Assembly (NCBI RefSeq): GCF_003369915.1
Contig: NW_022881603.1
Coordinates: 7,361,249 to 7,425,248, forward strand
Reading direction: 5' to 3'
DNA length: 64,000 bases
DNA from: Drosophila miranda
Lineage: Eukaryota > Arthropoda > Insecta > Diptera > Drosophilidae
Each line of letters opens with the position of its first letter. Within the stretch, counting starts at the first letter, position 1. Below the pieces are notes generated by a model. It was not told the DNA's origin. It did no database searches and worked only from the letters and a program-made list of their open reading frames with translations. This document shows positions 8,447-18,062 of this stretch, piece by piece. Both the position numbers and the translations under genes were made by a program.

Positions 8447-11399
8447 ATGAGTGTGTCTCTGCAAATTGAAAAATTGGGGGAAGACAATTACGATGTGTGG
8501 TCTATGTCCATGCGTAGTGTATTGATCACAACGGATTTGTGGACATATGTAAGTGGTAAAACCGAAAGGCCACAGGAGGAAGCAGCAGGAACACAGGAAC
8601 ACTTGGCACAGTGGGACAAGGCTGATCAAAAGGCGTTGGCATGTATTATATTAAATGTAAAAGCAACGCAGTTGATGCACATAAAGTCGTGCACAACGTC
8701 GAATCAGGCGTGGCAAAAATTACGCGATGTACATGTGTCAGTGGGACCAGTGCGATAGGTACAGTTATACCAAAAACTTTTGCGGCAAAATATGCAAAAC
8801 GGTGATAACGTGGTACAATATGTAAATTCTTTCGTGGAAATTACTGAAAAGTTAGCCGAGCTAAATATCGACATTCAAGACGAGCTAAAAGTAATAATGT
8901 TGTTGTCGAGCTTGCCCAGCGGTTGGGAAAATTTCGTCGTGGCGATAGAAACACGCGACAGTCTGCCGCCGTTCGAAACGGTAAAGTAAAAATACTTGAA
9001 GAAGGAGCACGTAAAGACGAAAGAGACGATCGTGAGCTTGCTGTACAGGCAGTGTACGCACACACACAGACTCAAAGAAACGGTGCGCGTTCGAAGAATT
9101 ACGGCGCCAGTCAAAAAGACATCAAACGAGACGGCCAGAAATCCAACGAGCATCGCGAGTTTCGAGGAAAATGCTACAAATGTAAACAAAGCGGGCACCG
9201 CGCATCCGAGTGCAAAAGCAACAAAGATAATACGAAAGAGTGCGTAAGGGATGAAAAATCAAACTGTTTAATGCACAGCTGCGTTGTTAAGCAGCGAAAA
9301 AATTCTTGGTGTATCGACAGTGGGGCAACATCGCATATGTGTTGTAATAAAAATTTGTTTGAAACCTTTAATAAGAAAAACACAACCATTATGTTGGCTG
9401 CAGAAAAGTATATTGAGTCCCTAGGTATTGGAACTGTAAAAATTAAATCAAATGAAACAAATATAGAATTGCGAAACGTGTTGTATGTGCCGGATTTAAA
9501 AATGAATTTTTTGTCGGTGAGCAAAGCAGCCGAGTTCGGGAATGTCACTACATTCGGAAATTCAGAAGCTTTAGTGCGAAATAAACATGGACATATAATG
9601 TTGCGAGCGGTACAAGAAAACAATTTATACGTGTATGGAGTGGAAAAAACCACTGATGCAGTGCATTTGATATCCGATATATCTCTTGCAAAAAAATGGC
9701 ATAGCCGCTACGGGCATTTAAATTTTCAAAATTTAAAGAATCTTTGTGAGAAAGAACGTGTAATCGGGATGAAAATTAATAACGTATCCGTAAACACAAA
9801 TTGCGACACATTCAATAAGGCTAAAATATGTGCATTGCCGTTCCCACAAAAGGCAGAACGTGTTAGGAAAAGTGTTCTCGAATTGATCCATACCGACGTA
9901 TGCGGACCTATGAATGTTAAATCTCTGGCTGGAAACCGTTATTTTGTTACATTTATAGACGATTACTCGCGAAAAATTCACGTATATTTTATGCGCGCCA
10001 AAAATGAAGTTTTTGAGAAATTTAAAATGTATAAAAGTTATGTTGAGTGCCAAACCGAAAAAACAATCAAAGCCTTGCGAAGCGATAACGGTACTGAGTA
10101 AATAGCAATGAATTTACAAATTTTTTAAATGCGTGCGGAATAAAAAGAGAACTAACGGTGCCTTACACACCTCAGCAAAACGGCGTTGCTGAGCGCGCAA
10201 ATCGTACAATCGTTGAAATGGCTAGGAGTATGTTAATTCATGCAAATTTAAAAGAATTTTTGTGGGCTGAAGCCGTTCAAACTGCAGTATATTTGAGAAA
10301 TAGATGTCCGACCAGAGCGTTAAATGGATGCACCCCCTTCGAGGCTTGGAACAAGCGCAAGCCGTCGGTAAACCATCTGAAAATATTTGGTTCACGCGCA
10401 TTTGCACTGGAAAAAACCAAAAAAGGCAAATTCGTTGCAAAAGGAAAGGAGTACATTTTTGTTGGCTACTCTTTTGCAGTCAAAATTGTGGAGGGTGAGT
10501 TCGTCAAGGAAGTAAATGATATTTACGAAAATAGAGATCAGACTGAGGATCTTGCAAAAATCATCATACGCTTTGAGTCAAACGAAGAACCTGTGCAGGT
10601 ACAAACTGTTGTTGAGCCCGAAGACGAAACGATTAGCAACATTGACAACAGCGATGATGATGAGGAGGAGTACTTCGTAATTGCAAGCGATCCAGAACAG
10701 AGCCGCAGCTCAGATGAAGAAGACATCCCACAAATACGTGGCCCAGGAAGGCCAAAAATCATTCGTGCTGGTCAACCTGGCAGACCAAAGAAGCAGTACA
10801 ATGTCCTCAACAATCTTAGCTGCTCCGATGACATTGAGACTCCACGGACCTTTGCAGAGGCGTTGCAAAGCCACGATGCAGAAGAATGGAAAAAATCTAT
10901 GCGAAAGGAATTCGATGCACTCGTGTCAAATAATACATGGACTCCTGTCAATCTTCCGCCCGGAAAAAAGGCTATAGGTTCAAAATGGGTTTTCAGAATC
11001 AAACGCAACCAAAACGGTGACATTGAAAGGTTTAAGTCGAGACTTGTGGCACAAGGATGTGGCCAGCAGTTTGGCGTTAACTACTGGGAGACATATTCTC
11101 CAGTGATACGTTATGAGACAATCCGAATGTTATTTGCGATTGCTGCAGAAAAGCAGTTACACATGCATCAGGTGGATATCTCTAACGCGTATTTCAACGG
11201 TAAACTCCAAGAATTCGTCTATATGAAGCAACCCGTAGGCTTTATAGATGAGCAGAACCCCCACAAGGTACTCAAACTTCAAAAGGCTATCTATGGGCTG
11301 AAGCAGTCTGGACGTGTCTGGAATGACACATTGAACGAGGTGCTGGTTAACATGGGCTTTAAAAAAAGTCAACACGAGCCATGTCTATACGTCAAACAG
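8447..11399 (+). pseudogene. copia-type Gag-Pol, 5' portion, degraded
   Basis: Order: Gag (ATG 8447), zinc knuckle CYKCKQSGHRASEC, protease DSGATSH, integrase HHCC region (HSRYGHLN), integrase catalytic region (TDVCGPM, RSDNGTE, TPQQNGVAERANRT), then N-terminal RT (KWVFRIKRN, FKSRLVAQG). Breaks: TAG near 8756, a frameshift near 8985, and TAA at 10099-10101 in integrase after RSDNGTE. There is also apparent loss of sequence near 10485. The gypsy-type LTR then interrupts RT at 11400. It cannot encode a working polyprotein. Confidence 0.9.
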
Positions 11400-12402
11400 T
11401 GTGAGGACCCATACTGGGACCCTCACATAGTAACAAGAATAATAATAATAATATTAATAATTGGATTACTCACAACCATATGCTATAGTAGTAAATAAGC
11501 TAGTTATGTTTTGCATAGCCGAAATCCCGCCAAACGGCCAGCTCACACGGAACAACCGCAAAGAAGACGGCGAGGAGAGGGAGCCATGCTCAGCCGGCAG
11601 CAGAGCGGAGCTCTTTCGGAAAAGTCCCGTTGGCCCGAAAACGAGCGCGAGGCGTGGCGAGAACGTCGAGCGACCGTAGCGAGAGAGAGAGTCGATTCTG
11701 GGAAGTGAGCGAAGACGGAACGTCGCGGACATCGAAGTGAGGAGAAAAAAAAGTGTTGAACGGCCGCGCGCCAGAGAGGAGAGAAAAGCATGGAGGAGCT
11801 GCGGGAACACAGGCGCCGGATCCGCGGGTGAGCTGGCCGCTGGCCAAGGTAGTAGTAGGAGTAGGGGGGAGTGCGAGGGGAACCAATCCAATAAAACTTC
11901 GATCATAGAATTAAGAACGCGTTGGCTTCCATTTTTTTTCTCTGGTCGGACCACCGACTGCGGTCATCTCTCCACCCCCTCCCCACCCGTTTTCCTGACT
12001 GTTCTCGGTCACTACGCTCCCGCTCTGACTCTGGCAACAGGGTTTTACCCTGCTGGAGTGAGAAGTGGTACGCGTTTCGACAGAGGCGCCCCCCCCTCAT
12101 CCTTTTCCTTCACCTCCCCGGACCCGCGGCCCACTTCGACCTTGGCAACAGGGGTTTTACCCTGCTGAAGTCGGGGAGTGCAGCGTCTCGGGTGAGTTTC
12201 GCGCCGCCCGGCCCAACGCCGCTTTCCCCCCCCCCCTCCCTAATTTCTCCCGAAGGCCCCGTCGTTGACGGCGGCTCGGCGATCCCTGCGCCAACGACCC
12301 GCCTCCCCCCCCCCAGTCTCAACGTCTCAGCAACTTACAAATAAACTGTAGGTGACCCTGGGCAGACTGAGACTGACCCCAGCCTAGGATCACTACTTTA
12401 CA
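11400..12402 (+). repeat. Gypsy-type element, 5' LTR
   Basis: Starts TGTGAGGACCC and ends CTTTACA. It contains AATAAA-type signals near 11892 and 12340 and two hairpin repeats (12038-12052 and 12149-12164). It differs from the 3' LTR at one T/A site near 11934 and in one poly-C length. Confidence 0.92.
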
Positions 12403-12404
12403 GA

Positions 12405-12422
12405 TGGCGCCCGAGCAGGGAC
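12405..12422 (+). promoter_or_regulatory. Primer binding site, tRNA-Lys type
   Basis: TGGCGCCCGAGCAGGGAC begins 2 nt after the LTR. It resembles the lentiviral tRNA-Lys3 primer site with one change, and it ends in the complement of CCA. The primer identity is inferred. Confidence 0.8.
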
Positions 12423-13613
12423 TGTTGAGACAATTCAAACGATAGTTTTCTGGGGGGGATTTCACCCTTCGTGGCCTAAAGACCCACAAGTAGATCGCGT
12501 AGGTAGCGCCGCATCAAACCGAGGAGAAATTTATAGGGTATCAATAAGAAAATACGATACGAAGGTACAGGCCAGCAGCGAGCAAAGCGTGGCTGAAAAG
12601 CTGTACAATCCCCGTTAGCCGTCGGCAAATGAAGAGGAGAGAACGGGAAAGAGGAAATGAGAGAGGAAAACGACAGAATGAAAGTACAGCCCGCAGCCAA
12701 GCAAAGCATAGTGATGCCCTTCCCATGTCCAGCAGAAAGAGAAAAAAAAAATCCAAGCGAAACACCAGCGACGAAGCAGCACGCAAAGCAGAACGAAAAT
12801 TCTGTGGTCCCCGTTATCCTCAGGCAAAACCATGCGGGATCATAGCGCCCGGTACAGTGGGGAAAGAGCCAAGGGCAGCCAGACCTCTGTTACATCTCAG
12901 TGGGGAGAGAGGGGGTGAAGACCGGAGAACAGTTCTGGGCGTCGGCGGCGGGCATGAGCCGAACGACCCACGAGTATAATACATGAAATTATCCCTTTCT
13001 CATACTACCCGCACCCCCCGATCTTCGACTATTTACCTAACCATTCGCCCGCGGCTCTCTCGCGTGGTGTTCTCGGCCGACTCCGAGACGTCGACGTCGG
13101 CAGAGGCTCGGCCGTTCAGCCAGACCCAATATAAGCCGGGTTGTATACAACGCAAGAGACAGTCATCCTCAGCATTCGGTCAAACATACAACGTGTGAAA
13201 CAGAGTGATCCCCTGCCTTCGATCAGTACACAACCCGCAGCATACAGTGGTCCCTATCCCGCAGCATACAACGTGCGAAAGACAGCGATCCCCGCGTCTT
13301 CTGTCCACCTCGCGCTCCCCCCGAAACTGAACACGAACCAACGGATTCTAACCGGAACAATCCTGCAGAAACCAACGACTGAAGTACCCCTGAACAAGCG
13401 CGTGTTAATTGCCAGCCCCCGTGTCCAGGCCCACGACCAAGACGGCCCACCGGTAATTCACTACCGAATAGCCTCGCACGCGTCCTCGCCGTTTAAGGAT
13501 TCAGAGCCCCGTCTTTCGCCGCGTCCTTAGCTACGTTTTTCGACTCCTCGGGCGACGCTCCAGACATTTGATCGTAGACCACGTGCAGCAACAGCGACCC
13601 GGACCAACTCAAC
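12423..13613 (+). other. Long untranslated leader of the gypsy-type element
   Basis: About 1.2 kb between primer site and gag. It has imperfect direct repeats: CCCCGTTAGCC/CCCCGTTATCC near 12610 and 12818, and CGCAGCATACA near 13240 and 13262. Small ORFs are present but none looks like a protein family I know. It may hold packaging signals; this is inference. Confidence 0.6.
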
Positions 13614-14963
13614 ATGGGAGTCAAGTGGATTTCGGTCAGGCGCAAGAACGAGTTGGAGATGATTACCGCGGAGCTTGGGTTAGACAGCGCTGGAACTGTC
13701 GAAGAGTTGAGACGTCGACTCGCGACCTTCGCAAACTCGGCCGATTTACCAAGTACGGCGCGTTCTCGGTTGGAGGAATTGGAGGCCCAGTACGGAGTCG
13801 CCGTGACTCCAGAGGTTAAACCACTTTCTCCCCGCCCTTCTACACTCGCGCCTCTTAACCTACAACCCCATCCCCCGGCTGCGTATGATGTCGTACCCGC
13901 CAGTAGCCGTAGTATCGTGGCGTCGGGATCCGCTGTGCCGGCAGAGAGCCTACTCCATGGCATCGACGTCGGTGCCGCGCAGAGAAACCTGCACGGTAGC
14001 AAGGACCCACCAACGAAGGGGTCCACCTGGAACGAAGAGCATTTTAACGCTGCGATCACCGAGAAAATGGTCCGCTGGGGAATCGTGTTTGATGGGTCCG
14101 GCGATCCGTTAAGTTTCCTGGAGCACGTGCAAGAGAGGGCAGCCACTTATAAGATAGATCTACGCCACTTATCACAAGGAATCCTCGTGTTGTTGACCGG
14201 TCGGGCCGAGAGTTGGTTTCGAACGAGCCGCCTTAGTGGAGAACCATGGGAGACCTTTCGCAAAGAGTTTTCAGAGTTTTTTTTGCCTCCCCGGTACTTT
14301 CAACGGCTAGAAGACGAGATCCGAACCCATTTTCAACGACCAAAAGAAGCGTTTAAAACGTACCTCGTGGACATTCGACTAATGATGCAGCGCGCGGGAT
14401 ACACCGAGGCTCAGGAATTGGAAAGGATATACGATAACATGCTCCCGGAATACCAGTTGTTTACGAGACGAAAAGATTTTGATTCTCTCTCCGAATTAAC
14501 GCAACTGGTTGTGAACTTCGAGGTGACGCGTAACAAGGGACCGTCGGAGCTCACGGGCTACGCGAACCAAGCACGAGACACCCATCCGCGGGAAACTTTA
14601 GGGCCAACGGCTGGTCAACGAGGACCAAGGAATCACGCGGCCGCGAGGACACAGGATCTCCGGCACGATAGAACCCAGGTGAGGGATTGGTCGACGGACT
14701 CGCAGCAGCCGGATGTCAGGAATGGAACCATCCTCCAAGACGCCGACCCCATAATCGACGTGCAGCATGCTTGTAGGAACTGCGGCGGGTCCGGACACTT
14801 TTCCAGGGAGTGTAAACAGCCCCAAGTCTTGTACTGCTGGGACTGCGGCCGTCGCGGGCTACGCACCATCGAATGCTGTCGCAGGAATTCGTCGGGAAAC
14901 GGACAGGCGCTTCACTCGGCAGGGGACCGGGCGAAGACCGCCAATCCCACCCCGAGGCAGTAA
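13614..14963 (+). CDS. gag: Gag of the gypsy-type element (449 aa)
   Basis: Structural capsid/nucleocapsid protein. The N-terminus (about residues 10-45) looks like a SAP-type helix pair (LEMITAELGLDSAGTVEELRRRL). Residues about 140-310 have the Ty3/gypsy capsid pattern (ESWFRTSRLSGEPWETFRKEF, then FKTYLVDIRLMM). One proper zinc knuckle, CRNCGGSGHFSREC (CX2CX4HX4C), lies near residue 385, with a degenerate second one (CWDCGRRGLRTIECC). The frame is open throughout. ATG 13614 is chosen as the first Met of the conserved-looking frame. The last 90 nt overlap the protease frame, with heptamer GGGAAAC at 14894. Confidence 0.85.
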   Translation: MGVKWISVRRKNELEMITAELGLDSAGTVEELRRRLATFANSADLPSTARSRLEELEAQYGVAVTPEVKPLSPRPSTLAPLNLQPHPPAAYDVVPASSRSIVASGSAVPAESLLHGIDVGAAQRNLHGSKDPPTKGSTWNEEHFNAAITEKMVRWGIVFDGSGDPLSFLEHVQERAATYKIDLRHLSQGILVLLTGRAESWFRTSRLSGEPWETFRKEFSEFFLPPRYFQRLEDEIRTHFQRPKEAFKTYLVDIRLMMQRAGYTEAQELERIYDNMLPEYQLFTRRKDFDSLSELTQLVVNFEVTRNKGPSELTGYANQARDTHPRETLGPTAGQRGPRNHAAARTQDLRHDRTQVRDWSTDSQQPDVRNGTILQDADPIIDVQHACRNCGGSGHFSRECKQPQVLYCWDCGRRGLRTIECCRRNSSGNGQALHSAGDRAKTANPTPRQ

Positions 14964-15949
14964 AGGGAACCCTGCGGCTGGAGAGAGGACGAATTCGCGC
15001 GCAAGTAACCATGGAAGGAGAGGACCTACTCGCTACTCTGGACACAGGCGCCACACGGAGCTTCGTTAGCGAACGCAAAGCCCTGGAGCTGGACAACGGA
15101 CAGAGTATAGCGATGGTGCGAACGACGATCAGATTGGCGGATGGGTCCCTCCGGGAATTGACTCAGGCGCTGATGGCAGACATACGACTAGGAGATCAAC
15201 AAGTAAAGATGCCGGTGCTAGTAATGAAAGACGTGCTGGATGACGTCCTCCTCGGGATGGATTTCCTATGCGGAATAGACGCGACCCTGCAGTGTGGAGG
15301 AGTCCCCTTGCGCCTGCAATTTAAACACAGCCATGATACCAGGACTCAAGACATAGGATCCCCAGCCCGCCTGGATCAACCTACGAATCTCAGCCGAGAC
15401 CGGGTCGCCCAGCATCAAGAACCGACGAGGAACGACGTGCCGAACGAGGAGCGCGTGGCCGATCCCCTGAGATCCATGATGGTGAGGTGGGGAAAATTTG
15501 CGAGGGACGACGCACCGAACGAGGCGTGCGTGGCTGCTCCTCCTGGACACATCCGCTTCGGGAACCCGGATATCTTGCGAGGAACGACGCACCGAACGAG
15601 GCGTGCGTGGCTGCTCCTCCTGGACACATCCGCTTCAGGAACCCGGATGTCCTGCGAGGAACGACGCACCGAACGAGGCGTGCGTGGCTGCTTCTCCTGG
15701 ACCCATCCGCTTCAGGAACCCGGATATCCTGCGAGGAACGACGCACCGAACGAGGCGTGCGTGGCCGCTTCTCCTGGACACATCCGCTTCCGGGACCCGG
15801 ACATCCTTCGAAGAACGACGCACCAAACGAAGCGGGCGTGGCTGTTCCTTCAAGGGCAAACCGCAACCGTGATTGTACCGAAGGGACCAACCAAGGCCGA
15901 CATTTTGGAGATTCTCATTAAGTCTATAACCGCTCCGCCGCACTCATAG
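14873..15949 (+). CDS. Protease ORF with a 77-bp-repeat tail
   Basis: The retroviral-type aspartic protease core has the active site LDTGATRSFV at 15038-15067. A flap-like region (IRLADGSLRELT) and a closing LLGMDF (ILG-like) motif follow. After about residue 185 the ORF enters six copies of a roughly 77-bp repeat (about 15431-15890) read in rotating frames, then stops at 15949. Translation probably occurs as a Gag-Pro fusion by -1 slippage; the internal ATG 14873 need not be used. The ORF ends where RT would follow in an ordinary gypsy-type pol, so the rest of pol has been lost or replaced. Confidence 0.8.
   Translation: MLSQEFVGKRTGASLGRGPGEDRQSHPEAVKGTLRLERGRIRAQVTMEGEDLLATLDTGATRSFVSERKALELDNGQSIAMVRTTIRLADGSLRELTQALMADIRLGDQQVKMPVLVMKDVLDDVLLGMDFLCGIDATLQCGGVPLRLQFKHSHDTRTQDIGSPARLDQPTNLSRDRVAQHQEPTRNDVPNEERVADPLRSMMVRWGKFARDDAPNEACVAAPPGHIRFGNPDILRGTTHRTRRAWLLLLDTSASGTRMSCEERRTERGVRGCFSWTHPLQEPGYPARNDAPNEACVAASPGHIRFRDPDILRRTTHQTKRAWLFLQGQTATVIVPKGPTKADILEILIKSITAPPHS
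14894..14900 (+). promoter_or_regulatory. Candidate -1 frameshift heptamer GGGAAAC
   Basis: It fits X XXY YYZ in the gag frame: GGA starts at 14895 and AAC at 14898. The protease frame is -1 to gag and already open here. It lies in the gag/protease overlap (14873-14963), where a slip would create Gag-Pro. No downstream structure was computed. Confidence 0.6.
15431..15890 (+). repeat. 77-bp minisatellite within the protease ORF
   Basis: The word CGCACCGAAC recurs at 15511, 15588, 15665 and 15742, and as CGCACCAAAC at 15819: exactly 77 bp apart. A diverged copy starts near 15436. Since 77 is not a multiple of 3, each unit is read in the next frame. All three plus-strand frames are open across the array. 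Confidence 0.92.
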
Positions 15950-15986
15950 AGTATCAAAGTATTTCTTGCCTGTAGTCAACAAGTCC

Positions 15987-17063
15987 ATGCCTATTCACAG
16001 CTCATCGAATGCGAGAGACCCCCGCCGTCGGAGAACTACGACAAAAGCCAGGCCGGAGCCCCCAGTCGACTGGGAGATCATCGAGGAACTGATTCTTCGC
16101 CCCACTCCACGAGAATTCCAAGTCCACCCAGAGGTCCTCAGCTGGGAAAATTTATGCGGCGACGTCGTAAGCTGGCCCCGCATCGACCAGATCATCGAGG
16201 GGCACGATTCAGACCCCGATCACGTCAATATTACAGGAGACGTGGCCCAGACGTACAGGGACCCAAGCCCTGGCAACGCCGCCAGAGCCACGTTCACCCA
16301 TGCTCAGGGCCCCAGCCAGGTCAACCCCGACCAGGTCGCCGAAGACCACGCGCAGGGCCCTGGACACGCCACCGTAGGAGAAGCAGCCGACTACACCGCT
16401 CCGGGTCCGAGCCCCGACGAGGGGGCAGAGGCCATCACTATCCCTGACGGGCTGCCAGGTGCCACCGCACGCGGATACCGCCAGCAATTCGAGCCGACGG
16501 AGTTCGAAAAAGAGGTGCTCCGCTGGGAAGAGCCACCGCTTCCGGCACTCTTCGGGGCCCTTGATACGCTCAACCTTCTCGAACGGATAGACGGGTTGGA
16601 CATCGCCCCCGAAGATGCAGGACTACCGGCCGTCAGCAACTTTGACGCCATCCTGCGTCCCGAAGACATCGCCACCGAAGATGCAGGACTACCGGCCGTC
16701 AGCAACTTTGACGCCATCCTGCGTCCCGAAGACATCGCCACCGAAGACGCAGAGCTACCGGACGCCTGCGATCTGGACGCCATCCTACATCCCGAGGGCG
16801 GCCGTCCGGAGATACCAGAAACGTCGACCCCCAACCCAGCCGTTCGTTGGGTGACTGGGGAGGCGGATTGGAGAGTACGTACGCCCGACGGCCGGCTGCC
16901 AGACACCCTGAAAGCCCGGCTCCTGGCACAACTCGTCAACCCGCGGCGTAAAGATGTCCGATTCTTGGCAGAGGCGGACAACACCTTCTTCCAGGTCCAC
17001 ATCAGCAAGACGAGCAAAGTGACTATTCGCTCACGGGCCCCCCGAAGTAAGGAGAGGGTGTGA
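15987..17063 (+). CDS. Orphan 3' ORF of the gypsy-type element (358 aa), function unknown
   Basis: An open frame from ATG 15987 to TGA 17063, ending next to the purine tract of the 3' LTR, in the position where env lies in errantiviruses. It shows no signal peptide, membrane segment, cysteine pattern or RT/integrase motif. It is acidic and Asp/Glu/Pro/Ala-rich. It contains a 22-residue repeat starting EDAGLPAVSNFDAILRPED, twice exact and once diverged (about 16609-16800). The C-terminus is basic (SKVTIRSRAPRSKERV). Same frame as gag. I do not recognise a family. A spliced mRNA would be needed for efficient translation; this is inference. Confidence 0.65.
   Translation: MPIHSSSNARDPRRRRTTTKARPEPPVDWEIIEELILRPTPREFQVHPEVLSWENLCGDVVSWPRIDQIIEGHDSDPDHVNITGDVAQTYRDPSPGNAARATFTHAQGPSQVNPDQVAEDHAQGPGHATVGEAADYTAPGPSPDEGAEAITIPDGLPGATARGYRQQFEPTEFEKEVLRWEEPPLPALFGALDTLNLLERIDGLDIAPEDAGLPAVSNFDAILRPEDIATEDAGLPAVSNFDAILRPEDIATEDAELPDACDLDAILHPEGGRPEIPETSTPNPAVRWVTGEADWRVRTPDGRLPDTLKARLLAQLVNPRRKDVRFLAEADNTFFQVHISKTSKVTIRSRAPRSKERV
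16609..16806 (+). repeat. 66-bp internal repeat in the orphan ORF (about 3 copies)
   Basis: Copies start at about 16609, 16675 and 16741. The first two are identical as read and the third is diverged. The period of 66 keeps the frame. Confidence 0.85.
17046..17058 (+). promoter_or_regulatory. Polypurine tract of the gypsy-type element
   Basis: AGTAAGGAGAGGG lies directly before the TGTGAGG of the 3' LTR. This is the usual plus-strand primer position. Confidence 0.7.
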
Positions 17064-18062
17064 GGACCCATACTGGGACCCTCACATAGTAACAAGAATA
17101 ATAATAATAATATTAATAATTGGATTACTCACAACCATATGCTATAGTAGTAAATAAGCTAGTTATGTTTTGCATAGCCGAAATCCCGCCAAACGGCCAG
17201 CTCACACGGAACAACCGCAAAGAAGACGGCGAGGAGAGGGAGCCATGCTCAGCCGGCAGCAGAGCGGAGCTCTTTCGGAAAAGTCCCGTTGGCCCGAAAA
17301 CGAGCGCGAGGCGTGGCGAGAACGTCGAGCGACCGTAGCGAGAGAGAGAGTCGATTCTGGGAAGTGAGCGAAGACGGAACGTCGCGGACATCGAAGTGAG
17401 GAGAAAAAAAAGTGTTGAACGGCCGCGCGCCAGAGAGGAGAGAAAAGCATGGAGGAGCTGCGGGAACACAGGCGCCGGATCCGCGGGTGAGCTGGCCGCT
17501 GGCCAAGGTAGTAGTAGGAGTAGGGGGGAGTGCGAGGGGAACCAATCCAATAAAACTTCGATCATAGAATTAAGAACGCGTTGGCTTCCATTTATTTTCT
17601 CTGGTCGGACCACCGACTGCGGTCATCTCTCCACCCCCTCCCCACCCGTTTTCCTGACTGTTCTCGGTCACTACGCTCCCGCTCTGACTCTGGCAACAGG
17701 GTTTTACCCTGCTGGAGTGAGAAGTGGTACGCGTTTCGACAGAGGCGCCCCCCCCTCATCCTTTTCCTTCACCTCCCCGGACCCGCGGCCCACTTCGACC
17801 TTGGCAACAGGGGTTTTACCCTGCTGAAGTCGGGGAGTGCAGCGTCTCGGGTGAGTTTCGCGCCGCCCGGCCCAACGCCGCTTTCCCCCCCCCCCCTCCC
17901 TAATTTCTCCCGAAGGCCCCGTCGTTGACGGCGGCTCGGCGATCCCTGCGCCAACGACCCGCCTCCCCCCCCCCAGTCTCAACGTCTCAGCAACTTACAA
18001 ATAAACTGTAGGTGACCCTGGGCAGACTGAGACTGACCCCAGCCTAGGATCACTACTTTACA
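17059..18062 (+). repeat. Gypsy-type element, 3' LTR
   Basis: Nearly identical to 11400-12402. One extra C in a C-run accounts for the 1-bp length difference. Confidence 0.92.

Larger units (their letters stand above)
3198..9390. repeat. Second copy of the NUMT+copia tandem unit (about 6.2 kb)
   Basis: The unit runs from inside ND4 to the copia protease region. Its left junction joins copia protease sequence directly to ND4, with a few ambiguous bases at the join. Each copy has its own stop mutation in the copia gag: TAA at 2683 in the left copy and TAG near 8756 in this one. They are thus distinct loci and not one read twice. Confidence 0.85.
11400..18062 (+). mobile_element. Gypsy-type LTR element with gag, protease and an orphan ORF but no RT/IN
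   Basis: 6,663 bp with about 1,003-bp LTRs (11400-12402 and 17059-18062) that differ at only a couple of sites, flanked by a 4-bp ACAG duplication (11396-11399 and 18063-18066). In order: LTR, a tRNA-Lys-type primer site 2 nt downstream, a long leader, gag, a -1 frame protease ORF ending in a minisatellite, an unrelated ORF, purine tract, LTR. No YxDD reverse transcriptase, RNase H or DDE integrase is present. It must therefore have moved with enzymes supplied by another element. The primer-site type and long LTRs recall the Osvaldo/Ulysses group; this is inference. Confidence 0.9.

Noticed and set aside
11466..11954. 162-codon minus ORF in both gypsy-type LTRs
   Set aside because: It lies within an LTR, low in complexity and antisense. 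Its duplication follows from the LTR pair.
13141..13530. 129-codon ORF in the gypsy-type leader as an extra gene
   Set aside because: It overlaps leader repeats, has biased composition and shows no motif. It is better read as noncoding leader.
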